Assembly (NCBI GenBank): GCA_916048095.2
Contig: OU696571.1
Span: 7,448,001 to 7,512,000 of the forward strand
Length of the DNA: 64,000 nt
Reading direction: 5' to 3'
Source: Sacculina carcini
Taxonomy: Eukaryota; Arthropoda; Thecostraca; Sacculinidae
Positions 21,947 through 34,724 of the stretch are shown one piece after another (within the stretch, counting starts at the first letter, position 1; each line of letters begins with the position of its first letter). Below the pieces are notes generated by a model. It was not told the DNA's origin, searched no databases, and saw only the letters and a list, made by a program, of their open reading frames with translations. The position numbers and the translations under genes are program-made.

Positions 21947-22199
21947 GTGCTTGTAACAGTGAGTCTCATAAAGTTTCATCTAGGTACAATAGAAAGCAAA
22001 GCGACTGAAAGCCACGAAACAGGAACCAGAGGGAGCTTTCAAGTGTACCATATCAATGCACAGTCTGCAATGCCAAAAGTTGACGAAATCAACATGCTGC
22101 TGAGTAGGAGTAGCATTGATATATTGTGTATCTCGGAGATATGGTTTACATCAGCCATCCTCACGGCATACATCGTAGTGCCAGGGTATTATGTGTGGC
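21947..22199 (+). pseudogene. Non-LTR element B: endonuclease N-terminal region
   Basis: Continues the frame from 20138. It carries the typical APE-endonuclease opening: QVYHINAQSAMPKVDEINMLL and IDILCISEIW (E being the expected metal-binding glutamate). The frame is lost at 22199, where the ORF1-only derivative begins. The remaining endonuclease (about 1 kb expected) is not found on the other side, so part of element B is missing. Confidence 0.7.
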
Positions 22200-23806
22200 G
22201 CAGTTCGTTCGTTCGTTATTTGTGTTTATGGGGTGCACCGGCCTCTGGGACCATACGGCACCCCTCCCCCCCCAGTCTATTCACAGCCCAAACACCCTAA
22301 GTTTTTTGCCGCCCTGACTAACCGGCATCGCTGCCGATTTGCCAGCGCGGTCCATCGGCCGGTTGACCGGCCGATCGGCGACCCGCTGAGGTCGCCGCTC
22401 AGCAGCCTTTTCAGGCTGCTGGGGAGCGGTCGCCTTGGGCCGCTGGGTTGCGGCCGTCTGAGGCCGCTGGGTTGCGGACGCCTGGGACCGCTGGGGTGCG
22501 GCCGTTGGCGACCGCGGCACGGCAGTCCCCTCAGACCGCCGATCGACCGGTGTTGGTTCATTCTCAAGTTTGTCAGCCTCAGGTACAACCAGCTTCAATC
22601 CCATTCGTCCAGCCAGCTTGAGAAAATCGCCAACTGTCAGCTTCTCGAGAAACGAGTCGACAGACTGTGGAGGTTGAGCTGACAGTTTGACGGTGCCGGC
22701 AAAGGACGGGCCCGACGGATGCGAGCTGCGGTACACAGCACGCGCCTCGCCGAAACTGCAGCGCTGGGCAGCGCGAATGGCCAAAATCTCCTTCTCCTTC
22801 AGCCATTCCGGGCAGTCACGCGACGAAGACGCATGACCGCTGCTCCTGCAATTGACACAGAAATATTCCTCTTTGCAATCAGCAGCGGTGTGCCGTTCGG
22901 ATGAGCAACGTCCACAGATCTCTGCACGATTACAGCGGGAGCTCATATGTCCGAAACGTTGGCACCTGTAGCACTGCATCGGGTTAGGCACGTAGGGGCG
23001 GACTCGGATACGCTGACGGATGTCACCGACCTTGATGTCATCCGGCAGATCAACACCGTCAAACGTGAGGAAAAACGAGTGCGTTGACACCTCGCTACCC
23101 TCACGCCGTCGGATGATGCGCTCCACGCGGATGACACCTTGGGATGCCAATCCGTCGCATATCTCCTCGTTCTCAACACCCTCTAGCGCACGACAAAACA
23201 TAACGCCTCTGGCATGGTTAAGTGTCGAATGCGCACACACCGAAATGGGGGTGCTCATCCAACGTTTCTCATTGCCCGATCCCACGTGATACCGAAAAGT
23301 GTCGGCCTTCATCGCGCGGGCTGCTGCCGTCTCAGTTGCGTACATGACCAGCAGAGAACCGTCTCTCTATCGGCTGGCTTCAACAGGCGCGTCTCCAATG
23401 TTCTTGAACCCATCCAGACGACGGAATGGGTTCAGCGAGGACAAAGTCACGTGTGCATTGGTGCTGGTAAAAACTAGCACCATCGGCACAGGTGCAACAC
23501 GACTCTCGTCGTGCATGTGGCTCAGAGTACGGCCACCTTTCGGCGGCCGTGGCCGATCGCCCGATTGACGACCAGCAGTTGGGGTGGTTGAAGTTTTGGA
23601 GGCCATATATATTTGCATTGTCTCTGCGCGCACGACCACCCACCTCTGCACGGGGCCCTACTGGGGGGACGGGCAGAGCCAGCATGGGATGCCACGCCAG
23701 TGGTGGTGCGCGCTGTACGGGCACCGAATACCCCTGAGCTCGCTGCGAGCTCCGCCCGGTACGAGTCCGCGGGAGCTACAGCACCGGGCCCGGACCAGTG
23801 ACCCCC
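22200..23806 (-). mobile_element. ORF1-only deletion derivative of the I-like family
   Basis: On the minus strand: a 5' region of about 170 bp, ORF1 (23635 down to 22281), then directly the 3' UTR of the I-like family (matching 21850-21915 from TAGGGTGTTTGGGCT on) and a short GAAC tail. The whole ORF2, about 3 kb or more in such elements, is absent. The junction is near 22305, where ORF1 codons run straight into the 3' UTR. No clear target duplication was seen, and the flanking element B has lost sequence here, so the ends are approximate. This architecture resembles half-LINEs such as HAL1. Confidence 0.65.
22281..23635 (-). pseudogene. ORF1 (gag-like, three CCHC knuckles) of the I-like family
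   Basis: Nucleic-acid-binding protein of about 450 codons, starting near the MASKTSTTP segment and reading in one frame except for a TAG at 23367-23369. Knuckles: CYRCQRFGHMSSRC, CGRCSSERHTAADC and CVNCRSSGHASSSRDC, the standard trio of I/Jockey-group ORF1 proteins. The C-terminal third is rich in Pro/Gln/Arg with repeated ATQRPQ-like units. Its last residues (RVFGL) and the stop come from 3' UTR sequence, so the natural C-terminus has been lost in the deletion. Apart from the one nonsense codon it is well preserved, suggesting a recent insertion. Confidence 0.8.
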
Positions 23807-23814
23807 AGAAGATG

Positions 23815-25460
23815 CAGATAGATTCAATTCGTACTACTCGGGTATTGCTGACAAAATTGCAGAAGAATTGATGGTTCCGAATAAAGTGCAAAACAGGCCG
23901 CCAACAGTGGTATCAGATGTTATGAAGCTGCATCCAATCACACTTCCAGAGCTAGCGAAGGCGATGCGGTCAATCAAAGGCAGATCATCAGTGGGAAGTG
24001 ACGATGTTCCGCTCTTTGCAGTGATAAACACCATGGAGGTGATTGGCCCAAAGTTACTACAACTCATCAACTCCTCGATAAAGACAGGTGTATTCCCTGA
24101 CGACTGGAAAACAGCCATCTTGATACCAGTGCCAAAATCGGGCGACATATCAAAACCCGAGAACACAAGACCGATTTCAATCTTGAGTAGTATGAGCAAG
24201 ATCCTTGAAAAAGTAGTGAGCAATCAGTTGGTCGAATATCTGGATCGATGTTCAATCCTCTTTCAACACCAGTATGCATACCGTCGACGGCGCTCCACTG
24301 AAGACCTCCTGCTAGTCATGACTGATCATATGGCTCAAGCTATGGACAGCAATCAACTCGCGGCAGTTATCTCTGTCGATACTAGCAAGGCATTCGACTG
24401 TGTCAGAAGACCGGAGCTGTGTTGCAGGCTGGAGTGATATGGTATCGAGTCTCGCTGGTTTGAAAACTAACTGAGTGGGAGACGGCAAGTTGTACGCCAC
24501 TCTTCACGCGAACTACCAACAAAACATGGAGTCCCTCAAGGATCGGTGCTCGGCCCGTTACTCTATCTCTTAGCTGTGAATGATCTGTCATGCCATGTTA
24601 CAGATGGAAGAGCCTTCACATACGCCGATGATCTACAGCTTGTACTCACAGCTCCATGTGATATGGCCTCACTGGATCTTCTTAATCACCGCCTCTGTGA
24701 AACGCTGAAATCCGTCGAAACCTGGTACGCGGCAAATGGGTTTAAGATCAATGAAAAAAAGACCCAATTGTTGCTTTGCGGCACTGAAGGGATGCTCACC
24801 AAGGCGAAGTCAGTAACACTAAAGCAAAATGACAACACGGTGGCCCCCCAGACGAAATTCAAAGAACTAGGAGTGATGATAGACAATCGCTTGAAGTGGT
24901 GCTATCAATTTGCATAAGTCACACGGCGGTGTAATGCAGTTCTGATCTCGATCGGCAGAATAAGACGAATGCTGACTGTGGACGCTATTAAAGCCTTGAT
25001 AGCGGCACATGTCTTGCCGCTCCTGCAGTACTGTCTGCCAGTCTGGGGTGGCATATCAGTGGCGGATGAAGTAAGGATATGTCGAGTCATAAGATTTGCA
25101 GCTCGACTGATCGCCGGCATTGGTAAATATGACCACGTGACGCCAGCGCTACGGGAGCTGGAATGGCCGTCTTTTCAACAAATGGTCGCCAAAAGAGACG
25201 TCAAGGCTGTTCTCAGATTATTGGATGAAGACGTCCCTGGGAATAGCAGCAGAAACATGTTTCAGCTCCGCAGCGCAGTATCATCTAAATCAACAAGAGC
25301 GACCGGCGATGGCCAGCTGCAAATACCAAAAACACGTTTATCGTTGACAAAAAAAGCAATTCAAGAGCCAAGCTGTCAAAAATTACAACAAATACCTGAG
25401 CAACGTTTAACTTTTTATCTTAATTTTAACTTTTTATGTTTTATTTTCAACTTCAACTAG
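23815..25460 (+). pseudogene. Non-LTR element B: reverse transcriptase
   Basis: RT of element B with conserved blocks in order: GSDDVPLFAVINT, DWKTAILIPVPKSGD, RPISILSSMSKILEKV, QYAYRRRRSTEDLLL, VDTSKAFDCV, GVPQGSVLGPLLYLLAVNDL, FTYADDLQLVL, and the thumb and C-terminal parts (KELGVMIDNRLKW; YDHVTPALRELEWP). The frame is broken by a stop at 24435-24437, a shift before 24540, and a stop at 24915-24917. No RNase H or finger follows, so it is not of the I group; a CR1/Jockey-group element is the best guess. Confidence 0.8.
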
Positions 25461-25508
25461 ACATAGACTTTATATTTTTATGAATCGTATGTGTTTATGT
25501 GTAATCAC
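25461..25508 (+). other. 3' UTR of non-LTR element B, part 1
   Basis: Short AT-rich 3' untranslated stretch up to the 8-bp target GTAATCAC (25501-25508) used by the hAT-like element. It continues at 26786. Confidence 0.6.
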
Positions 25509-26785
25509 TAGGGCTGTCAAAAGTTAATAAAGTTACTTTTTCACCTAAAGGTTACTTTTTCATAAGCTGCCTAAATCTGCATGAAAAAATGGTGTACGAT
25601 AATTATTAAAAAAGTTATTAGGTTACCAAAAGTTACTTTTTCATCGTTAGGTTACTTTTTTGCTTTTAGGTTACTTTTTTATCGTCATGTTACCTTTTGT
25701 TATTTTTCTGGTTATTAGGTAAGTTTACCACGAAGTTTGGTGACTTTTTGCAGATATGAGGCACAAAAACTGTATATATGAGGATAAAATAGGAAAAGAG
25801 ATGGAATATTAGGTCTGAAGATCAAGAAATGTCAAAGTTTCTGCTGTTAGGATTAAGCAATTGGTACTCACCTTAATATCTGTGCTACTCGATATTTATA
25901 CGTTTTTCGGTACACAGGATAGCGTCATTCCATTTTAGGAAATGTCCACGAACCGAAGGGTGTCGTGAGATGTTTGGAGCGTGGTATAGTACGATGTGTG
26001 AGCTCTCTATACCAGATACTGCACTGTAGCACTTGACAGTACGTATTGACTTGAACAGGAACTAGCAGGTGATTTTCAGGGCGTGATATACCGCCATTCT
26101 CCACGTTTGACATGTATAAGACTGTGAGCACAGGGTGCTACATATGCTTGTAGTGTTTAGGCTCACACAAATATACAAGCTGTAGTACGTTCTATTTGAT
26201 AACAAGTTCTATTGAAACATTATAAAGAACATTATTGCGACCATTACTAAGAATAATTACATTAGCAAGTAGTGTATTTCGCATTTGTATTAGCTTTCCA
26301 CTTTAAATTGCATTTTGATGGTTATGCTCCTTTTTGCGATGTTAGCCAAATAATATTAAGTGATTTTTGGTGGTTTGTTGTAAAAATGGTACCAGATCGG
26401 AGAGAGGGTGGAAAAATAGTACCAACTCGGAAAGAGGATAGAAAAGAAGGACTGGTGTGTTTTCTTCCTTCAGAACTGCAAGCAGAAATTGACCTTTTTT
26501 GAAGGTTATTTTTGCGAAGGTTAGGTTATTTTAGGTTACTTTTTATAGGTTATTAGGTTACTTTTTATGTTCACAAACAAACAACAAACAATCCGTGTAT
26601 TTGATATAGCGCACTAATCAGAAAAGGTGTGATAAACATGTGATAAAGCGATATAAAAGTAATAATAACATTACAACTCATACGTAATTTTTTAGGTTAC
26701 TTTTTAGGTTACTTTTTTAGGTTACTTTTTCGCGAAAATATAGTTACTTTTTTCTGGTTTTTAGGTTACTTTTTTGACAGCCCTA
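25509..26785 (+). mobile_element. hAT-like non-autonomous element, copy 1
   Basis: 1277 bp with terminal inverted repeats TAGGGCTGTCAAAA...TTTTTTGACAGCCCTA and an 8-bp target duplication GTAATCAC (25501-25508, 26786-26793). The TIR form and 8-bp duplication are typical of the hAT superfamily. Both ends carry clusters of GGTTACTTTTT-like motifs, as expected of subterminal transposase-binding repeats. The interior shows no transposase. Copies 2 and 3 of the same family are at 30761-31981 and 35268-46808. Confidence 0.85.
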
Positions 26786-26891
26786 GTAATCACTTTGAGT
26801 TTATCAGTGTTTTATGTGAATTCCTTGGAAATTTGTTGATAAAAACCATGAGTGGACAACAAATAAATATTGATTGATTGATTGATTGATT
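26786..26891 (+). repeat. 3' UTR end of non-LTR element B with (TGAT)n tail
   Basis: Resumes after the second GTAATCAC. It has AATAAATAT followed by a TGATTGATTGATTGATTGATT microsatellite-like tail, a usual 3' terminus for non-LTR elements. Confidence 0.7.
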
Positions 26892-27244
26892 CTCACAGGT
26901 CTATTTATGTACCAACTGGACAGTAGGATAGGCAGATTTTTCATTGATGTCAGGTAGATTCTGCAGATATTTCGAAAATATGTATTGTATTGCGATTATT
27001 ACAATAAGTTTTTCCAGGAATTAATTTAAATATTACATTTTTAAATCACTTCAGAGTGCGTGATGGGTATTTTACACCAGGTAGAATATTATATTAAATA
27101 CGAATTTAATTAATTTTGTGTTATATGTGTGATTATGCCGTGGGCATGCACACAAATATAAACTCAACATGTAATACAATTGTAAGGCATAAACCGAAAC
27201 GGATAGTTTCGGAACGTGTAGCCTGTATGCAAGGGAAAAGTCTA
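26892..27244. other. AT-rich sequence without recognised feature
   Basis: Between the 3' ends of non-LTR element B and of the L2-like element C. It may be interior sequence of the TTA-flanked TIR element. No open frame of interest. Confidence 0.5.
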
Positions 27245-28945
<1,701 letters not shown>

Positions 28946-29191
28946 TGTTCAAGTTGTAGTCAATGGTTAACCGAGACACGTCATATATTCTGAACTAAAT
29001 AGCAAACGCAGGTAAGACACTGGTCCAATGGACCCACACAACACGCACGTACACACTCGAACACAATCCAATAGATACTGTCGTCAACGTCCTTCATACG
29101 CAGACCAAAACCCCCTTTGTCATGAGCTTCGGTTCAACGGGTTCATCGACCCCGCAATGCGATGACTCATCGAACTGCGCTCACTCACACA
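28946..29191 (-). repeat. 3' LTR of gypsy element 3
   Basis: 246 bp; on the minus strand TGTGTGAGTGAGCGC ... CTTGAACA. Flanked outside by ACATT. Confidence 0.88.
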
Positions 29192-30760
29192 CGCCCCCCT
29201 AGTCATGGACATGACTTCAATTAACCGCTGAGGACGACGGGTGTTTCTTGACGACCGCCGAAGTTGACCCTCTGCTTGTTCCTTTTCCGCTTCATCACTT
29301 GTTGGTGCAATGTGAGTACGTTGTCCATTTTCGGCTGAATCTTGATTGACGTGACCGTGTCTGCGACGTACATGTCGCCGGTTTCGAGCTACGACTCGTC
29401 CGCTAGCCATCTTGATTAAGTAGCGTCGGTGAGGTAGCTGCTCGATCACAATCCCATGCCGATTCCATTCATTGGTGATGTGGCATTGTATCGATATGTG
29501 ACTTCCTGTCGCGATGTCACTTAGATCTCGAGCACTCTGGTTGTACTTTTCGTCTGTTTTCATTATTCTGTCCTGTTCACGTTTTTCGATCTGCTCATTT
29601 TATTGCTGCCACATGCCTTGAAATTGGCGTCGGTGTGCAGGGATGAAATCTCTAACGGGACGGCCATAGAGTATTTCTGCAGGTGACCTTCCATCTGGTC
29701 CAGGTGTGTTTCTTTGCTGCAATATCCCTCTGCACCAATCATGTTCGTTCAATTGTTTTTTGTCTTCACACCAACACTTTTTTATAAGAGCTTTTGCTGA
29801 TTTTACTGCTGCCTCCGCCCTCCCATTAGACTGTGGATAGTGTGGTGAGGAGCGAACATGTGAGATTTTCCACTTGTTGACGAATTGATGGAACTCGCCA
29901 GATGTGAACTGACGTCCACCGTCTGAATACAATATCACTGGTACTCCCACCATGCAGAAAATTGTGCGAAGTGTCGATAAAAGTTCACTTGTGACGGATG
30001 TTTGTCCAAGGTCGTTGACAAATTGCCAGCCAGATCGATGATCCACCAACAACACGAATTTATGGCTTGCGTATTCGGCAAAATCGACCGAGACGTGTTC
30101 AAACGGTCTTGTAGGTTTCTCGTGATGGCGGATGGTCTCTTTTGGTTGTGATGGCAAGTACACTTGACACTTTTTGCAATGTTTTGTGATGTTGTCAATA
30201 TCTACGTCGATCCCGGGCCAATAAACAATATCCCGCGCACGTTGTTTTGTTTTTTCTTTACCAGCATGACCAGCGTGTAGTTCTTGCAGAATTTCTTTTC
30301 GCATGCCCGCTGGTATGACGAGTCGTCTGCCATAGAATATGAAGTCATCATCAATATAGAGATGCTCGTGCACCGGCCAATATCGACTGATAATGGGGTC
30401 CACATCGCATTTGCGAGTGGGAAATCCTTCCATTATGTTTTTTCGCAGCATTTTAATCTCGGCGTCGGACGCGGATATGTCGTGCAATTTTCGTAATTCA
30501 ACATCTGATATAGCTGCGTCTGTCGAAATTGTCGCTATGGTAGAAAATTCTTCACCCATTTCTCCGGGAGCAGCAACGGAAGATACAGGAAAACGCGATA
30601 ACGCGTCCGCTGCGGCGTGATCTTTTCCTGGCGTCCATTGTGCCGAGAATGGTCCAAGCTCTTCAAGCCTCAATCTCAAGCGCTGAATTCGAGGGTTCGC
30701 TAGGTCATCGATAGATTTTGAGTTTAAAATCGGTACCAAAGGACGATGATGAGTGATTAC
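29120..30760 (-). pseudogene. pol: Gypsy element 3: RNase H end, integrase and Pol C-terminus
   Basis: From the hAT-like insertion downward: end of RNase H with the connection region (HHRPLVPIL, GKDHAAADALSRFPV), then the integrase finger (HAGHAGKEKTKQRARDIVYWPG, HCKKCQVY) and catalytic core (SVDFAEY, YSDGGRQFTSGE, NGRAEAAVKSAK), giving D, D and E. A stop near 29600 separates a further piece (29120-29563) with a chromo-free basic tail (LPHRRYLIKMASGRVVARNRRHVR). DALSRFPV and the IN spacing suggest a Mag-like clade. The RNase H N-terminal part lies on the far side of the insertion (31990-32210). Confidence 0.8.
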
Positions 30761-31981
30761 TAGGGCTGTCAAAAAAGTAACCTAAAAATCAGAAAAAAGT
30801 AACTATATTTTCGAGAAAAAGTAACCTAAAAAAGTAACCTAAAAATAACCTGAGTTTTTAAGTTATTATCACTTTTGTATCGTTTTATCACATGTTTATC
30901 ACGCCTTTGCTTATTAGTGCGCTATGTGAAATACACGGTTTGTTTGTTGTTTGTTTGTGTACATATAAAGTAACCTAATAACCAATAAAAAGGTAACCTC
31001 AAAATAACCTCCTTCGAACAAGGTCAATTTCTGTTTGCAGTTCTGAAGGAAGAAAATACACCAGTCCTTCTTTTTTATCATCTTTCCGAGTTGGTACTTC
31101 TTTTCCACCCTCTCCGATCTGGTACCATTTTATAACAAACAACCAAAAGTGACTTAACATAATTTAGCTAACATCGAAAAAAGGAGTATAACCATCAAAA
31201 TATAATTTTAAGTGGAAAGCTCATACAAATGCGAAATACACTAATTGCAAATGTAAAGATTTTTAGTAATGGTCGCAATAATGTTCTTTATATTTTTTTA
31301 ATGGAACTTTTTATCAAATAGCACGTACTACAGTAGCGTAAACACTGCATGTGTGAATGCCCCCCGTCCTCCCATATGTCAAACGTGGGATAATGGCGCT
31401 ATCTCACGCCCTGAAAATCACGTGCAAGTTCCTGTTCAAGTAAATACGTACTGTCAAGTGCTACAGTGCAGTATCTGGTATAGAGAGCTCACACATCGTA
31501 CTATACCACGCTCCAAACATCTCACGACACCCTCCGGTTCGTGGACATTTCCTAAAATGGAATTACACTATCCTGAGTACCCAAAAACGTATAAATATCG
31601 AGTAGCGCGGATATTGAGATGAATATCAATTGCTAAATCCTAACAGCATAAATGTTGATATTTCTTGATCTTCAGACCTAATATTCAATCTCTTTTCCTA
31701 TTTTATCCTCATATATACCGTTTTTGTGCCTCTTATCTGCAAAAAGTCACCAAACTTCGTGGTAAACTTACCTAATAACAAGAAAAATAACAAAAGGTAA
31801 CCTGAAGATAAAAAAGTAACCTTAAAAGCAAAAAAGTAACCTAACGATGAAAAAGTAACTTTTGGTAACCTAATAACTTTTTAATAATTATCGTACACAA
31901 CTTTTTCATGCAGTTTTAGGTAGCTTATGAAAAAGTGACCTTTAGGTGAAAAAGTAACTTTATTAACTTTTGACAGCCCTA
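30761..31981 (-). mobile_element. hAT-like non-autonomous element, copy 2
   Basis: 1221 bp, opposite in orientation to copy 1, with TAGGGCTGTCAAAA at the left end and TTTTGACAGCCCTA at the right, and TSD GTGATTAC (30753-30760, 31982-31989). Same GGTTACTTTTT-type subterminal motifs. Inserted in the RNase H coding part of gypsy element 3, so it is younger than that element. Confidence 0.88.
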
Positions 31982-31989
31982 GTGATTAC

Positions 31990-33560
31990 TTCAAAATGTT
32001 GTAGACCGGAGAGAAACATGCGACATTTTCTGAACGCCCAAACAATAGCCAACAACTCCAGCTCAATAGCAGCATATCTAGATTCCGCATCAGTGAGGAA
32101 GCGGGAGCCACACTGTATGACGCATAATTTGCCGTCATCTTCTTTCTGCTGCAGGACAAATCCCAAGCCGTGCAGTCGGCTGGCGTCCGTGCGTAAGAAA
32201 GTCGGAGCATCTTGCTGAAAATATTTCAGTATTTTCGGCGATGATAGAGCTTCACGAGCTCGTTTGAAGCACTCGGTGTGATGATTTTCCCAAACAAACA
32301 CTCTTTTTGCGCTCAATAAGTCGCACAGAGGTGTGAGCCGTTTCGATAGCTCAGGTGAAAACGTTCCGATCTGATTGCACAATCCGAATAACGATCTCAG
32401 ACCTGTTACGTCGGTTGGAACCGGAAATTGCACAATGGCATCATACAAGTCTGGGTCAATGCTGTACCCTTCTGCGTTCAGCACAAATCCGGCGAACTTG
32501 CACTGTGTTTGCATATACTGCACTTTAGTAATATTCAGTGTGATACTTTTTTCGCGACATCTCAACAAAAAACTACGCACGCGCGTCTGCAACTCCTGCT
32601 TTATGCGGCCGTATATTATGACGTCGTCGACAAGACGCTGGATGCCCGGCAGTCCTTCCAGTGATTCATCCATGCGCCGATTGTAATGATCTGATATGGA
32701 AGAGATACCATATGGAGCGCGCTTGAACATGTATCTGCCGTTCGGTGTAATAAACGTAGTGAGTGCTTGGCTGTCAGCATCGAGCGGACATTGATGATAA
32801 CCTTTTTTCGCATCAAATACTGCGAAAAAATTTGCCTCTGACGCAATAATTGATGCAACGCATTCCGCGGGAGTGCCGGACTGAAACAGTTCACGTTTCA
32901 CACATTTGTTCAATTTGGTGAGGTCCACACACAGACGAACACCTCCATTTTTTTCGGCGTGACTACAATTGGTGAGCACCAATCTGTAGGTTCAGTTACA
33001 GGTGATATAATTCCTTGTACTTGTAATTGCTGAATCTCGTCTTTCAGTCCTGCTTGTAGTGGAAGTGGTACTCTGCGTGGTGCTGAGACACTATGCGGAA
33101 TTGCGTCCTCTCGCAATTTTATTTTGAATGTCTCGCCAGTCAGAACTTTAATTTCATCGCTGAACACATCTGCAAATTCACTGAATATGTCATACGACTG
33201 CGATTTCATTTGATTCACCTGATGTGTAGTTTCACACGGCATACACGGTGACATTTGTACAGGATTATCAATATCAGCATAATTTACCGGAATCAAACGT
33301 AGCTCACGACAAACATGCCAGGAGAGAAGGAGTCCATGAACGCCTTCTACGACAGTAATGTCTACCGTAGTCGATGCGTTGCCAATGGCGATGGTGGTTT
33401 GAAAGACACCCATCGAACGCATTTTGGTTCCGTCTGCTGAAATGGGGCTGTCAGTACTGGCTTTCAATCTGACATTCTTCAAATGTTTCATGATCTCAGT
33501 GCCGGCGACTGTAATGTCTGCTCCGGTATCTGGAAGAGCCCACACGAATTTGACCCCCAA
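31990..33560 (-). pseudogene. pol: Gypsy element 3: protease, RT and start of RNase H
   Basis: Protease motif LPDTGADITVAG near 33540, then a linker to RT. RT is in two overlapping frames (32910-33560 and below 32982) with a shift near 32950. Visible are the region following IISPVTEPTDWCSPIVVTPKK, DAKKGYHQCPLD, the core box LVDDVIIYG and the connection (GYSIDPDLYDAIVQFPVP). RNase H starts with FLRTDASRLHGLGFVLQQ and is cut at the hAT-like element. The core box has L in place of the usual Y, as tolerated in some gypsy clades. Confidence 0.8.
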
Positions 33561-34473
33561 CCACGACGTCCACCTTTGGTGCTTTTGCAGTGGTTACGTT
33601 TGAAACGACTGCTGCAGAGACACGGTCGTTATCTGTACATTTCTGACGCGTCTTTTTGTTTGTGCTAATCACGCTACGGCACTTGATTTCGAAACGACCA
33701 AATTTACCGCACCGTTTGCATTGTTTTCCGAGCGCTGTACATTTTTCGCTTGCTTGGTGCCGACGTCCGCATCTTGTGCACTCGTTCGTGTCCCTTGCTG
33801 TGCGCCTATCATGCGTCACAGCGGGGTGCCTATGTTGCACTTTATTGACGTGAGTATCCCGACTGTTTTCGATCAAATCTGTGTCGCGGTTGGCTGCCTC
33901 TTCAGCTCTGCATATCTCAACGGCTGTAGATAGCGTTAGATTTTTCACGCTGCAAAGTTTTTTCACTGTTGCTGTGTCTCTGATACCGACGACGATGCGA
34001 TCGCGGATCAAGGAATCCCGACATTGGTCACAGAAATTGCAAGTGGTGCTCATCTATCGGAGGCTGATAAAAAAATCTTCCAAGCACTCACCAATTTTCT
34101 GAGAGCGGCCGTTGAAGTTTTTCCGTTCGATGACTTCGTTTACCTGGCCTTTTGCATACTATGCCAGCATACGAACGATGACGTCGATGTTGTCTTTGTC
34201 GTTTTCATCTATTTGGAAATTTCTCACTGTTCTCAGCGTTTCACCGCTGAGGCACGATCGAAGTACTGCGGCCTGCATTTTTCTGGGTTGGTTTTGAAGA
34301 CCGGTCAATAGCACATAATCTTCCCAACGATCTTTCCACACGAAAAATGACTCGCTCCGGTCAACACTCAGGTCCGGTTTTTCGGGCATAGGGACTCTCC
34401 CGGCCCATACTGACATTTGAGACGGCTGCATTTGATGAGACGAGCTTGCTGTATCAACTGTCGGCTGCGCCAT
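33496..34473 (-). pseudogene. gag: Gypsy element 3: Gag with two zinc knuckles
   Basis: Two open pieces: 34159-34473 (KPDLSVDRSESFFVWKDRWEDY and AVLRSCLSGETLRTV, the conserved start of Mag-type Gag) and 33496-34053 (basic spacer, then CTRCGRRHQASEKC and CKRCGKFGRFEIKC knuckles). A shift lies between 34053 and 34159. The ATG at 34473-34471 uses the last LTR base as its A and the first PBS bases as TG, so translation appears to begin on the primer binding site itself. It overlaps the protease frame at its end. Confidence 0.78.
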
Positions 34474-34724
34474 GTTCAAGTTGTAGTCAATGGTTTACCG
34501 AGACACGTCATATATTCTGAACTAAATAGCAAACGCAGGTAAGACAACGACACTGGTCCAATGGACCCACACAACACGCACGTACACACTCGAACACAAT
34601 CCAATAGATACTGTCGTCAACGTCCTTCAGACGCAGACCAAAACCCCCTTTGTCACGAGCTTCGGTTCAACGGGTTCATCGACCCCGCAATGCGATGACT
34701 CATCGAACTGCGCTCACTCACACA
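34473..34724 (-). repeat. 5' LTR of gypsy element 3
   Basis: 252 bp; 6 bp longer than the 3' LTR because of AACGAC near 34546. Four substitutions were also seen (for example near 34495, 34629 and 34659). Followed outside by ACATT. Confidence 0.88.

Larger units (their letters stand above)
28946..34724 (-). mobile_element. Ty3/gypsy element 3, split by a hAT-like element
   Basis: Minus-strand element with LTRs 28946-29191 (3') and 34473-34724 (5') and TSD ACATT (28941-28945, 34725-34729). The LTRs differ by about four substitutions and a 6-bp indel (AACGAC), so it is older than gypsy 1, 2 and 5. PBS: minus strand TGGCGCAGCCGAC, directly at the LTR end. PPT: AGGGGGGCG before the 3' LTR. Gag and pol are broken by stops and shifts, and the RNase H region by the hAT-like insertion 30761-31981. 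It sits in the RT of L2-like element C, whose frame continues across. No env. Confidence 0.9.
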
